Positions 1 to 7,791 are shown, numbered from the stretch's first letter. The stretch is 12,758 bases of DNA from an uncultured Bacteroidales bacterium (GCA_946405645.1 CAMJHW010000030.1:1-12758); one strand, 5' to 3'. Notes: a model not told the origin generated them from the letters alone. Translations and numbers: made by a program.

Positions 1-1330
1 TGCGGAGCGCGTCCCTGACGGATACGCGCTCGGAGACGTTGGGATTGTTGACGCACCGGTCGATCCAAACGATGGGGTCGGGCGCCGTACAAGGTGCGTC
101 CGAGCCAAGGGAAACGACGATGCCATTGTCCCTGAAAGTCCGGATGGGATTGAGACGGGAAACGCGCTCCGCGCCCATAATGCTCTCCAGATACTCGTCC
201 GGTTCCTGCTTCCAATTGATGAAAGCGCTCTGGACGGGCATCGCGATATGATAGTCCCGACATATCCTGATACCTTCCTCAGTGGGCAGGCAATCGTGGA
301 TGATGCCGTGGCGGTGGTCTTCGCGGGGGAAATCGTCCAAGGCTGCCATGAGGCAGCGCGCGGCCTGGTCGAAGGCCTTGTCTCCGATGGCGTGCATCTC
401 GATCTGCAATCCTGCACGATTGGCCTTCTTGCAGAAGGCAGTGACCTTTTCGTCAGAGTAATACAAGACTCCGTCCCCTCCGTCCAGATAAGGCTCGTTC
501 ATCGCGGCGTCGTGTGAGCCGAAGCAACCGTCGAGGGCGCACTCGAAACACCCGCCGATACGGGGCAGTTTGCGCGACCTGGCCACAGAAACGTCCATCG
601 ACTGAGGGAACACCCGCACCTGAAAGCCATTGGTCAACGACTTGGCGAACAGCTTCTCCGTTGTGATGTCAAGGTTGGCGATGAAACCGACGCCGCTGAC
701 CGTGTGGACCATGCCGATGCCGCGGGCGGCCTCGAAATCGGCCGCGTCCTGCATCCTCGCGAAGAGGTCGATGACACTGAGCGAGCCGGAGATATAGTCG
801 GACACCTTGAAGAATGCTTCCTGGTTCATTTCGCCGGTATCCGGATGGTAGCCGCGCAGCTTGCACACCTTGCCGTCGATCTTCTTCAGAAGTTTCGTAT
901 TGACGATGCAGGCGTGTCCGTCATACTTCACCACCATGATCTCCTTGTCGGGACAGACCTTGTCAAGCTCCTCGCGGCTGATAAGCCGCCTCTCCTTCAC
1001 GCTGTACGGCGACGCCCCGAAAGCGATGAGGGTCTTCGCCTTGCCGCTGAGGGCATAGAAGTCCGCAATCATCTGCGAGATCTGCCCGTTAGACTCCGCA
1101 TCCATCACATTGAGACCGGAGTTGAAGATGGCGAAGGAGGCGAAATGCTGGTGCGAATCCACGAATGCCGGGATCAAAGCCCCTTTTCCCAAATCCACCG
1201 TTTCGACACCGGCATAAATCTCCGGAAGCTCGTTTCCGACAAAAACGATTCTCCCCCGGTCTTCAACCAGGAAGCTGAAGACCTCGTCGCGGGCGTTTAC
1301 ACTCAGGATGGATCCTTTATAGCACTTCAT
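1..1330 (-). CDS. YtcJ-like metal-dependent amidohydrolase (Amidohydrolase_3 family), 3' end cut by window edge
   Basis: I translated this from the reverse strand. It starts at the ATG at 1330-1328 and stays open to base 1, giving 443 residues without a stop. YtcJ-type proteins are usually about 530-550 residues, so roughly the last 100 are missing. Visible family marks are the metal-binding HxH in DSHQHF (H60, H62), the DGHA motif at 137-140, EMHAIGD with H313, RHGIIHD around 340-346, and GSDAP with D411 near the end of the barrel. These are the hallmarks of the amidohydrolase superfamily TIM barrel; members hydrolyse C-N bonds of amides or related compounds, and the substrate is unknown here. 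I see no signal peptide, so it should be cytoplasmic. Its ATG shares one base with the stop of the nucleotidyltransferase upstream (TGATG), so the two are probably translationally coupled. A role in preparing or trimming the group that LicC activates is inference from this position only. Confidence 0.88.
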   Translation of the reverse strand, partial: MKCYKGSILSVNARDEVFSFLVEDRGRIVFVGNELPEIYAGVETVDLGKGALIPAFVDSHQHFASFAIFNSGLNVMDAESNGQISQMIADFYALSGKAKTLIAFGASPYSVKERRLISREELDKVCPDKEIMVVKYDGHACIVNTKLLKKIDGKVCKLRGYHPDTGEMNQEAFFKVSDYISGSLSVIDLFARMQDAADFEAARGIGMVHTVSGVGFIANLDITTEKLFAKSLTNGFQVRVFPQSMDVSVARSRKLPRIGGCFECALDGCFGSHDAAMNEPYLDGGDGVLYYSDEKVTAFCKKANRAGLQIEMHAIGDKAFDQAARCLMAALDDFPREDHRHGIIHDCLPTEEGIRICRDYHIAMPVQSAFINWKQEPDEYLESIMGAERVSRLNPIRTFRDNGIVVSLGSDAPCTAPDPIVWIDRCVNNPNVSERVSVRDALR

Positions 1331-2055
1331 CACCGTGCGTTACCGGGCTTGTATCCCTTGTATCCGGGGTCCAGCACCACCAGGTCATGGAAGCTGTCGA
1401 TCTCCACGATATCGCCTTTCTGGCACTCGCGGATCTTCACATCGTAATTGTCCTTCCTGAGTACAAGCGGGACGAACTCGTAGAACACGTCGCGGCCGCC
1501 CTCTTCGTTCCATACGCTTTCGATATCGGAACGGAGCTTGTCGCAATCCTCCGGAGTCCAGAAGGAGATGCCATAGCAGTTGAAACAATTGGTGTTGCCC
1601 TTACGGTAGTTGACAGCCCGTCCGTTCTTCTCCTCCAGGCACCAGTCGTCGGTCTCCTTGACATAGGATCCCAGATAATCGCTGGAGGTGTGGTACTTGT
1701 GGATAACCTCGGGGTTCCTTACCAGCAAATCAGCTTCGCAGATGTAGCATCCGCCGTGTAGTTTGTCCATAGCGGCGCGCGCAGAGGAGATGCTGTTCGT
1801 AGTCTCGTAAAGCTCATTGTCGATGAACTGAAGGAAGGGATATTTCTCCAAAAGTTCGTCGAAACACTCCTTCTTGTAGCCTCGGACAATCGTGATGTCC
1901 TCGATCTCCGCCTCGACCAGCGAGTCGATGATGGTGTCGATGATCCTGACTCCGTTCACCCGCACAAGCGGCTTCGGCTGGTCAAGCGTGACCGGCGCCA
2001 GACGCGAGCCGACGCCCGCGGCCAGGATGATCGCTCTTTCTGCTGCGTAATTCAT
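1330..2055 (-). CDS. LicC-like sugar/choline-phosphate nucleotidyltransferase
   Basis: This 241-residue protein belongs to the NTP_transferase family. The N-terminal signature AAGVGSRLAP (12-21) followed by PKPL with K28 binds the nucleotide phosphates. ETTNSISS (84-91) closely resembles the EQTNNIYS-type stretch of LicC proteins, and EAD with D109 is the expected metal-binding aspartate. Length and layout match stand-alone LicC (CTP:phosphocholine cytidylyltransferase) and the related PntC (CTP:2-aminoethylphosphonate cytidylyltransferase). The expected reaction is NTP plus a phospho-alcohol or phosphonate giving the nucleotide-activated donor and pyrophosphate, in the cytoplasm. A LicD-type transferase in the same operon is the natural user of that donor. 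Its ATG shares one base with the stop of the cyclodeaminase-like gene (TAATG). The substrate cannot be read from sequence: no LicA kinase, LicB importer or phosphoenolpyruvate mutase is visible. Family assignment is strong, substrate assignment weak. Confidence 0.9.
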   Translation of the reverse strand: MNYAAERAIILAAGVGSRLAPVTLDQPKPLVRVNGVRIIDTIIDSLVEAEIEDITIVRGYKKECFDELLEKYPFLQFIDNELYETTNSISSARAAMDKLHGGCYICEADLLVRNPEVIHKYHTSSDYLGSYVKETDDWCLEEKNGRAVNYRKGNTNCFNCYGISFWTPEDCDKLRSDIESVWNEEGGRDVFYEFVPLVLRKDNYDVKIRECQKGDIVEIDSFHDLVVLDPGYKGYKPGNAR

Positions 2056-3002
2056 TATATCCAGAATTTGTCGGTCTCCTTCATGATCTCCACTTCGGGA
2101 CTATCGTCCTTGAGCATCTCATAGATCTTCGATGCGAAGAAGATGTCATGCAGGGCAAGACCGTAATTATAACTCAATATCCTTTCTTTATCGTTTTCCC
2201 TTCCAGGATCCTTTCCCTCGATCACATCCTGCAGCTCAGCATAATGCTTGTACCGGGAGAAATACTTCCAGCTCCTGATGGGTGCGGTATCGTCGCCGTA
2301 CACCTTGTCGAAGAACAGGTCGCAGTTCTGGAAACCCCTGACGTGTACCGGGATCAGGGTGATACCGGGGCGGAAGCGGGACTCGTCCTCGCAGAACAGG
2401 CCGTCCGCATCGGTGATGCAGGAGAATACGACGTCGGACGATGCTATCATCTCAGGGACTTCGTCCACCTCCTCGAACGTAACATTGCCGTAAGCGGCAA
2501 ACCTGTCCATGAAAAGGTCGGCCTGGTCCTTATAGCGTTTCAAAAGTACCTTGTGCTGCACGTCCTTCTCCGATTCCAGCAGGCAAAGCATCGTTGCACG
2601 TGCGGTATTGCCGAGGCCCACGAAACCGTAGGTCAAATCGCCGCTCTTGCGTAAGGTCTGTGCGGCATAGACCGCCGTAGCGCCGGTCCGCATGGCCGTT
2701 ATCCAGTCACAGTCCATGAAGGCCAGCAACTTCCCCGTGGAGGCCTCATAGACAAGGATATCGCTTCCAAGCGAAGGGACGGCGCCCTTGACTCTGTGGA
2801 CCATTTTAAGGCCCACGCGGTCGTAACGCGCCGGCAGAAGGCAAGGCATCGCCGTATAGAAATCATACCCCTGAGGATGCACGCTGATCTTGGCCGGGAG
2901 TTGGGAATCCTTTTTCACCGAAAAGGACTCCTTAACCCACTCCAGGCAGGTCGACGGAGAGATATCCAACGCCTTGATGCTGTTCTGTGAAATGATTTTC
3001 AT
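2055..3002 (-). CDS. Ornithine cyclodeaminase / mu-crystallin family oxidoreductase
   Basis: This 315-residue protein matches the ornithine cyclodeaminase/mu-crystallin family. Visible marks are PAKISVHP (36-43), GLKMV with K66 (the substrate-carboxylate lysine in this family), TAMRTGATAVYAA with R105, and the NAD(P)-binding turn GLGNTA (129-134). The tail has PGRENDKERIL and GLALHDIFFA motifs typical of the family. Known members are ornithine cyclodeaminase, alanine dehydrogenase, ketimine reductase and SbnB, all acting on amino or imino acids in the cytoplasm. By hand alignment to Pseudomonas ornithine cyclodeaminase, the catalytic aspartate D228 falls on R222 here, inside PVHVRGFQNCDL, so true cyclodeaminase activity is doubtful. 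The gene overlaps the glycosyltransferase stop by 4 bases (ATGA) and the next gene by 1, placing it firmly in the polysaccharide operon. A plausible job is making or reducing a small amino compound for glycan decoration; this is inference. Confidence 0.87.
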   Translation of the reverse strand: MKIISQNSIKALDISPSTCLEWVKESFSVKKDSQLPAKISVHPQGYDFYTAMPCLLPARYDRVGLKMVHRVKGAVPSLGSDILVYEASTGKLLAFMDCDWITAMRTGATAVYAAQTLRKSGDLTYGFVGLGNTARATMLCLLESEKDVQHKVLLKRYKDQADLFMDRFAAYGNVTFEEVDEVPEMIASSDVVFSCITDADGLFCEDESRFRPGITLIPVHVRGFQNCDLFFDKVYGDDTAPIRSWKYFSRYKHYAELQDVIEGKDPGRENDKERILSYNYGLALHDIFFASKIYEMLKDDSPEVEIMKETDKFWI

Positions 3003-3958
3003 CTTCTATAAGGGTATATTCCAAGATATGTTCCTACGAATTTGATCTTCTCGGCCAAAGGGATGGATGGATTGGAAAGGACCCTGCCGTTTATCTCGCG
3101 GTATGTATCCTTCCATATCCTCCGCTTCTGACCATTGAACCGCGTTCTCCTGATACGGCTCTTGATGAAGAGTTTGTGGGCGACTATTTCGTCCGCATAC
3201 TTTTCTTCCAGCCCGTGCCTTTTCAGGACATCGTAAACTATGTCGGCGTTTTCCATCCTCTGACGGAAATATCTCATCATAGTCTCATCATCCCGGGAAT
3301 TGGTCATCGAAGCCGTGTTGAGGAAATAGTTGTACAGCGTCTGAGGGACATATGCGACAGAACCGGCGTTAAGCAAGAGCTGGAAGGTCTGCACCATGTC
3401 TTCACCCATATTGCCTTTAGGCGGAATGAGACCGTCGATGAAACACCTTCTGGAAACGAGTTTGTTCCAGACTGCCCAGGAATACTTCTGAAGCAGCAGG
3501 TCGCGTATGAGCCGGTCCTTGTCAGTCGATCCGGCACCCTTGACTTGCTCTATCACCTTAGTGCCGTCGTTAACGGCAAAGTCACATATGACGATGTCGG
3601 CATCGTTCCTTGCGGCGGCTTCATACATCGAGCCGTACATCTGCGGCTCCGGCCAGTCGTCGCTGTCGCAATGAATGATGTAGTCGCCGGTGGAACGCTC
3701 GATGCCGCGGCGGCGCACAGCGGGCAGGCCGCTGTTTACCGGCATCTGCTCCAATACTACGGACCATCCCTTTTCCTCCATCCTTTCGCGGTTCGCATCG
3801 ATGACCGATTGAAGTATATCCATAGAACGGTCCGGCGTACAATCATCGACGAAGACGAACTCGATGCCGTCCAAAGTCTGGGCGAACAGGCTCTCCGCAC
3901 ATCTGGCGATGAAATCCTCCACCTTGTAGATCGGAACTATGACTGAAACCTTGGGCAT
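2999..3958 (-). CDS. Family 2 glycosyltransferase
   Basis: This 319-residue GT-A fold enzyme begins with the classic VSVIVPIYKVEDFI (4-17), followed by VDDCTPD (37-43), where the aspartates hold the nucleotide. After that come a GLPAVRRRGIERSTGDYI stretch (77-94) and the metal-binding DSDDW (98-102), which contains the DxD. It should transfer a sugar from a nucleotide-sugar donor onto a growing lipid-linked glycan at the inner face of the cytoplasmic membrane. I see no transmembrane helix. The C-terminal region is basic, including RIRRTRFNGQKRR around 270-282, which could help membrane association. Its start lies 2 bases after the flippase stop, and its own stop overlaps the next start by 4 bases. 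It is the only clear glycosyltransferase in the window, so the rest of the assembly enzymes must lie off the window or elsewhere. The sugar transferred cannot be predicted. Confidence 0.93.
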   Translation of the reverse strand: MPKVSVIVPIYKVEDFIARCAESLFAQTLDGIEFVFVDDCTPDRSMDILQSVIDANRERMEEKGWSVVLEQMPVNSGLPAVRRRGIERSTGDYIIHCDSDDWPEPQMYGSMYEAAARNDADIVICDFAVNDGTKVIEQVKGAGSTDKDRLIRDLLLQKYSWAVWNKLVSRRCFIDGLIPPKGNMGEDMVQTFQLLLNAGSVAYVPQTLYNYFLNTASMTNSRDDETMMRYFRQRMENADIVYDVLKRHGLEEKYADEIVAHKLFIKSRIRRTRFNGQKRRIWKDTYREINGRVLSNPSIPLAEKIKFVGTYLGIYPYRR

Positions 3959-3960
3959 AT

Positions 3961-5514
3961 CTATTCGTAACGTCTTTTGATGAATGCGGGCAAGAGCCTG
4001 GCGGCCGCCGGGCTCTCAACGACGAACTGCTTTTCAGCCCTGTTCAGGCCGAGGAACCAGAAAGCGGCTATGGAAATAATGACCGAGACCACGGAGATCA
4101 GGACAAAGTTGCCGAAATTAGCCGGCATGGTCCGCGCCATGATCAGAGGGACGGGCAGGGAAACAAGCGTGATGGCCGCAAGCGGGAGCACCACCCTTCT
4201 CAAATACTCCTTGAGATCCAGCGAGATAAGACGTCTCATATAGAGCGTCCGGCATATAGCGCAGACAAGGTTTGCCAAGGCGTTCATTACCAAGACCATG
4301 GTTCCAGAGCATCCGCATTTGAGCATAATATAGGCGATGGGGATGACCAGGAACACTATGCCGGCGATCATTATCTGATGGACCTTGAGCTTGCCGGTGG
4401 CGTGGACCGACACCACGAGCGGTTCCTGCAGGGCGTCTATCAGGTAATAGATGATGATGGTCTCGATGAAGACGGCGCTCATCTCTGGAAATTCGCCAAG
4501 CCACAACTTGAGGACATAGTCTATATTGGCGACTATCGGTATGGCCACCAACAGGAGCAGGAAATACGAAATCTTGGAGGTAGAGAGCACGAGCTTGTTG
4601 AAATAGCCATAATCCTTCTCTGCCCAGGACTTGATGATCTGGGGTTTGAAAGCCTGCGTAAAGTTGGTCACGAAAGTGTTCAAGGTATAGACCACCTGGT
4701 TGGCAATGCCCATGGCGGTATTGGCGAGAACACCCAGGAACAGGTTGAAGAAAATATTGATGCTCTGGCTCCTGGTGATGGTCGCGCCGTTGACCAGGAG
4801 GCTCCAGCCGGAGTACGACGTAAACTGCCTGAAGATCTTCCCGTCCCAACACCGGCTGTACTCGCAGTCCTTGAACTTCATCCTGCAATAGACGACATAC
4901 CACACGAGCAGGATCAGCATGACCATCGTCAGCAAGAACGCATAGGCAATAAGCTTGTCGATCGGAGATATCACCAGAAGGAAGACGACGACAAGCTTGA
5001 GCACGACTTCGACCACGCTTGTCAGAGCATAGAAATCCATCTTCTCGTGGGCCAGGATGTTGCTTTCGAACGGAGTGCGGACGATGGACAGGCAGAAAGT
5101 GGTAAGCGAGAACAGGAAAGCCCAGCCTGCGGCATGCAGTCTCCCCGAGGGTATGTTCAGCTTGTGCATGACAAACCATTCTCCGACGGCTCCGACTCCG
5201 ATGAAGAAAACGAGAGCCAGAAGCAAATGGCTGTTGACGGCCATCGAGAACGTCCGGCTCAACTTGGACACGTCACCCACGCCCAGATCGTAGGCAATGT
5301 ACCTGGAAGTGGCATTGCGGAGAGCAGCCTGAAGGAAACTCATGAACACGACGACGCTGCCGACGACGTTATAGATACCGAAGTCCTCGAACCCGAGGGT
5401 ACGGAGGATGACGCGGGAGGTGTACAGGGACACCAGCATCACTATGATCATACGGAGGTACAGGAACGCGGTGTTCCTGGCCAGGGTGTATGATTTGCTG
5501 CTTGCTCCGGGCAT
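3961..5514 (-). CDS. Wzx-like polysaccharide flippase (MOP/MATE superfamily)
   Basis: This 517-residue integral membrane protein has hydrophobic segments spread over its whole length, consistent with the 12-14 helices of oligosaccharide flippases. The N-terminal stretch SRVILRTLGFEDFGIYNVVG (33-52) and the following RNATSRYIAYDLG motif are characteristic of Bacteroidota flippases next to capsule and O-antigen genes. The mid-protein SINIFFNLFLGVLANTAMGIANQV segment is also typical. Such proteins move undecaprenyl-diphosphate-linked repeat units from the cytoplasmic to the periplasmic face of the inner membrane. The end, after the last helix, is short and basic. The gene starts 12 bases after the LicD stop and ends 2 bases before the glycosyltransferase start, so it sits inside the operon. 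A specific gene name is not justified because Wzx sequences diverge strongly, but the family call is firm. Confidence 0.93.
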   Translation of the reverse strand: MPGASSKSYTLARNTAFLYLRMIIVMLVSLYTSRVILRTLGFEDFGIYNVVGSVVVFMSFLQAALRNATSRYIAYDLGVGDVSKLSRTFSMAVNSHLLLALVFFIGVGAVGEWFVMHKLNIPSGRLHAAGWAFLFSLTTFCLSIVRTPFESNILAHEKMDFYALTSVVEVVLKLVVVFLLVISPIDKLIAYAFLLTMVMLILLVWYVVYCRMKFKDCEYSRCWDGKIFRQFTSYSGWSLLVNGATITRSQSINIFFNLFLGVLANTAMGIANQVVYTLNTFVTNFTQAFKPQIIKSWAEKDYGYFNKLVLSTSKISYFLLLLVAIPIVANIDYVLKLWLGEFPEMSAVFIETIIIYYLIDALQEPLVVSVHATGKLKVHQIMIAGIVFLVIPIAYIMLKCGCSGTMVLVMNALANLVCAICRTLYMRRLISLDLKEYLRRVVLPLAAITLVSLPVPLIMARTMPANFGNFVLISVVSVIISIAAFWFLGLNRAEKQFVVESPAAARLLPAFIKRRYE

Positions 5515-5526
5515 TGCTCCAACTTG

Positions 5527-6417
5527 TTAATAAACCAGTCTTTCTCCCCTCCTGATGCGGTCAGTCGCCTCTTCGAGGCTCAGCCCTTCCTTCAGGTTAA
5601 GGTAATAATGATGATGGGCGGACACCCTCTTGTCTACGGGAGGAGGCGTCATATAGTCTCCGAACAGCTGGGTCAGATACTTGTCATATTCGGTATTGAC
5701 CCTGATCCGGAAGTCCTCGAACGGCATGTACCGGTAGTCGCTGAACACCGATTTCTCGAACAGCTCGTTTTCCAGTTTGTAGATGGCGTGATGAGTGTAC
5801 AGCAAGGGGCCATGCTCCTTGCTCCAGTCGTTCTCGTAGCGGATGAACCTGTCCCTGACCGCTTCCTTGCGTTTCTCCGAACCCAGACCGATGGAGAGGG
5901 ATCTGAAGAGCTCGGCGAGTCTGAACTTCTTTACATTGTATGCGATCCATCCGAAGGACAGGCGGCGGTAAGTATGCTGGAAATCGTCGAGAAGGCGTTC
6001 GAACCTTACCTTCTTGGACCGGACGTCGCCAATGGAGGACGACACCTCGTCCAGAGGGAAGATATCCACATACACACCTATGCAGCAGCCGGGGAAATCG
6101 CTTGTCTCGATCAGAGTCGTGCCGGTGTCTATGAACTTCGCGAAGGGATAGATATACCCTTCATCGCCGAGTTTCGCTATGCGGTAATGCGTGGAGGCAA
6201 GAGCGGAAGACAGCTCCATCAGCCTGTCATAATCCGCCCGCAGCATGAACACGTCGATATCGTCGTCCCAAGGGATGAATCCCTGATGACGGACCGCTCC
6301 GATCGTAGTCCCCGAACATGCGTAGTAGTCCAGGCCGTTTTCATTGCAGAAACCGTCGAAAGCCCTGAGGGCATCGACCAGCTTCGCTTTGAACAATCTC
6401 CCGACCTCCTTTTTCAT
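5527..6417 (-). CDS. LicD-family phosphotransferase
   Basis: This 296-residue protein is a LicD-family nucleotidyltransferase-fold enzyme. The diagnostic stretch ACSGTTIGAVRHQGFIPWDD (33-52, from the ATG used here) runs straight into the metal-binding DDDIDVF (51-57). LicD proteins transfer a phospho-group such as phosphocholine from a nucleotide donor onto a glycan, at the cytoplasmic face of the membrane. I chose the ATG at 6417. An upstream in-frame TTG at 6435 would add six residues (MLYLFD), but that stretch is the -7 box of a good Bacteroides-type promoter and shows no family similarity. With the ATG start, the protein begins MKKEVGRLFKAKLVDALRAF, which resembles LicD N-termini. Its partner is the LicC-like enzyme four genes downstream. 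No LicA or LicB is seen, so the transferred group may not be phosphocholine. Confidence 0.92.
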   Translation of the reverse strand: MKKEVGRLFKAKLVDALRAFDGFCNENGLDYYACSGTTIGAVRHQGFIPWDDDIDVFMLRADYDRLMELSSALASTHYRIAKLGDEGYIYPFAKFIDTGTTLIETSDFPGCCIGVYVDIFPLDEVSSSIGDVRSKKVRFERLLDDFQHTYRRLSFGWIAYNVKKFRLAELFRSLSIGLGSEKRKEAVRDRFIRYENDWSKEHGPLLYTHHAIYKLENELFEKSVFSDYRYMPFEDFRIRVNTEYDKYLTQLFGDYMTPPPVDKRVSAHHHYYLNLKEGLSLEEATDRIRRGERLVY

Positions 6418-6423
6418 ATCAAA

Positions 6424-6455
6424 CAAATATAGCAAATCTCGCGGGAACCCCCAAG
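6424..6455 (-). promoter_or_regulatory. Candidate promoter for the LicD gene (TTG-N20-TATATTTG)
   Basis: On the minus strand a perfect TAnnTTTG -7 box, TATATTTG, lies at 6431-6424. A CTTG lies at 6455-6452, 20 bases upstream. This fits the Bacteroides consensus and repeats the spacing of the ugd promoter. Only six bases separate the box from the LicD ATG, so a transcript from here would be nearly leaderless. It lies in the 41-base gap after the ugd stop. Sequence match only, no expression evidence. Confidence 0.5.
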
Positions 6456-6458
6456 GGC

Positions 6459-7724
6459 TCAGTCGCGCTTGAAGATATCGCGGGTATAGACCTTGTCCTG
6501 GACGTCGTCAAGGGCGGAATCGTAACGGTTTGCGATGATGGCGTCAGCCTCAGACTTGAAAGCCGCAATGTCGTTGACTACGCGGCTTCCGAAGAAGGTC
6601 GTGCCGTCCTCCAGGGTGGGCTCGAAGACGATCACCTTGGCACCTTTGGCCTTGATGCGCTTCATAATGCCCTGGATGGCGCTCTGGCGGAAGTTGTCCG
6701 AGCCGGATTTCATCGTGAGACGATAGACTCCGACGACGACATCCTTTTCCTTGGCAGAGTCATAGGCGCTGTTGGCGCTATAGTACCCCGCCCTTTCAAG
6801 GACGCGGTCCGCAATATAGTCCTTACGGGTACGGTTACTCTCGACGATGGCCTTTATGAGGTTTTCGGGAACGTCATTGAAGTTGGCCAGAAGCTGCTTG
6901 GTATCCTTTGGCAGACAATACCCTCCGTAGCCGAAACTGGGATTGTTGTAATGCCTTCCGATGCGAGGATCGAGACAGACACCGTTGATGATGGCCTGCG
7001 TGTCGAGGCCCTTCATCTCGGCGTAAGTGTCAAGCTCGTTGAAATAACTGACGCGAAGGGCTAGGTAGGTATTGGCGAAGAGCTTGACGGCCTCGGCCTC
7101 CGTTGATCCCATGAAGAGGACGGGGACGTCCGGAGCGAGCGCAGCCTCGGAAAGGAGGCCGGCGAAGGTCTCGGCCGGCTGCCTGAGGGAATCTCCGTCG
7201 TAGCCGACGATGATTCGGCTGGGATAGAGGTTGTCGTAGAGCGCCTTGGACTCGCGAAGGAACTCCGGAGCGAAGATGATCTTCGGAGTGACGACCTTGA
7301 AGGTGCCGTCGGCGAGGCGCTCGCGGTAGCTGAACTTCTCCCTGGCCGTTCTGGTATAGCCCACGGGTACCGTGGACTTGATCACCATCACCGCATCGGG
7401 ATTGACCTCGAGGACCAGTTCGATCACTTCCTCCACGTGGGAAGTATCGAAGAAGTTGCGCTTGGGATCGTAATTGGTGGGAGCGGCTATGACTACGATG
7501 TCAGCATCCTTGTATGCAGTCCTGCCGTCAAGGGTAGCCGTGAGGTTGAGCGGCTTCTCCTTGAGGAAAGCCTCTATGTATTCGTCCTGGACGGGACTTA
7601 TCCTGTCGTTGATCTTTCCGACTTTCTCAGGGATGACGTCAACTGCCACTACTTCGTGTCTCTGCGAGAGCAGCGTGGCCATCGAGAGTCCGACGTAACC
7701 TGTACCGGCTATTGCGATTTTCAT
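6459..7724 (-). CDS. ugd: UDP-glucose 6-dehydrogenase
   Basis: This 421-residue protein is a nucleotide-sugar dehydrogenase. It shows the N-terminal NAD-binding GTGYVG (7-12), then STVPVGYT (117-124), the PEFLRES motif with E154, the [11 protein letters not shown] motif with K214 and N218, and the catalytic GGYCLPKDT with C270 and D274. The reaction is UDP-glucose plus 2 NAD+ giving UDP-glucuronate, in the cytoplasm, supplying an acidic sugar for the polysaccharide made by the following genes. Length and motifs fit UDP-glucose dehydrogenase better than the GDP-mannose or UDP-N-acetylmannosamine enzymes, though hand inspection cannot fully separate these subfamilies. It is the first biosynthetic gene of the operon and has its own candidate promoter just upstream. 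A second candidate promoter follows its stop, so it could also be expressed apart from the downstream genes. Confidence 0.93.
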   Translation of the reverse strand: MKIAIAGTGYVGLSMATLLSQRHEVVAVDVIPEKVGKINDRISPVQDEYIEAFLKEKPLNLTATLDGRTAYKDADIVVIAAPTNYDPKRNFFDTSHVEEVIELVLEVNPDAVMVIKSTVPVGYTRTAREKFSYRERLADGTFKVVTPKIIFAPEFLRESKALYDNLYPSRIIVGYDGDSLRQPAETFAGLLSEAALAPDVPVLFMGSTEAEAVKLFANTYLALRVSYFNELDTYAEMKGLDTQAIINGVCLDPRIGRHYNNPSFGYGGYCLPKDTKQLLANFNDVPENLIKAIVESNRTRKDYIADRVLERAGYYSANSAYDSAKEKDVVVGVYRLTMKSGSDNFRQSAIQGIMKRIKAKGAKVIVFEPTLEDGTTFFGSRVVNDIAAFKSEADAIIANRYDSALDDVQDKVYTRDIFKRD

Positions 7725-7746
7725 TGCTTCGGGATGTTTTGATTCC

Positions 7747-7778
7747 CAAAGTTACTCAATCTTTCAGCCTTTCGCAAG
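7747..7778 (-). promoter_or_regulatory. Candidate promoter for ugd and the polysaccharide operon (TTG-N20-TAACTTTG)
   Basis: On the minus strand a perfect TAnnTTTG box, TAACTTTG, lies at 7754-7747. A CTTG lies at 7778-7775, exactly 20 bases upstream. This matches the Bacteroidota housekeeping promoter. The box ends 22 bases before the ugd ATG, giving a short leader of roughly 15-18 bases. It lies between the recombinase stop and ugd, so the operon need not depend on read-through from the recombinase gene. Confidence 0.62.
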
Positions 7779-7791
7779 AATATGTACCATC

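Noticed and set aside
704..1447. Plus-strand open frame of 247 codons opposite the amidohydrolase and LicC-like genes
   Set aside because: It has no recognisable motifs and lies antisense to two genes with clear catalytic signatures, so it is a shadow of their codon pattern.
4688..4697. CCACCTGGTT, a partial copy of the palindrome near the recombinase stop
   Set aside because: It lies inside the flippase gene, lacks the inverted partner arm, and a 10-base match is not remarkable in this window.
4378..5493. Long plus-strand frame of 371 codons opposite the flippase gene
   Set aside because: It is rich in Asp, Glu, His and Gln, as expected for the reverse reading of a hydrophobic membrane protein, and it overlaps the flippase completely.
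5524..6432. Plus-strand frame of 302 codons matching the LicD span
   Set aside because: It is an exact antisense shadow of LicD without motifs of its own.
6418..6435. Six-residue N-terminal extension of LicD from a TTG start
   Set aside because: The extension coincides with the -7 promoter box, uses a rare start codon and adds nothing resembling LicD proteins.
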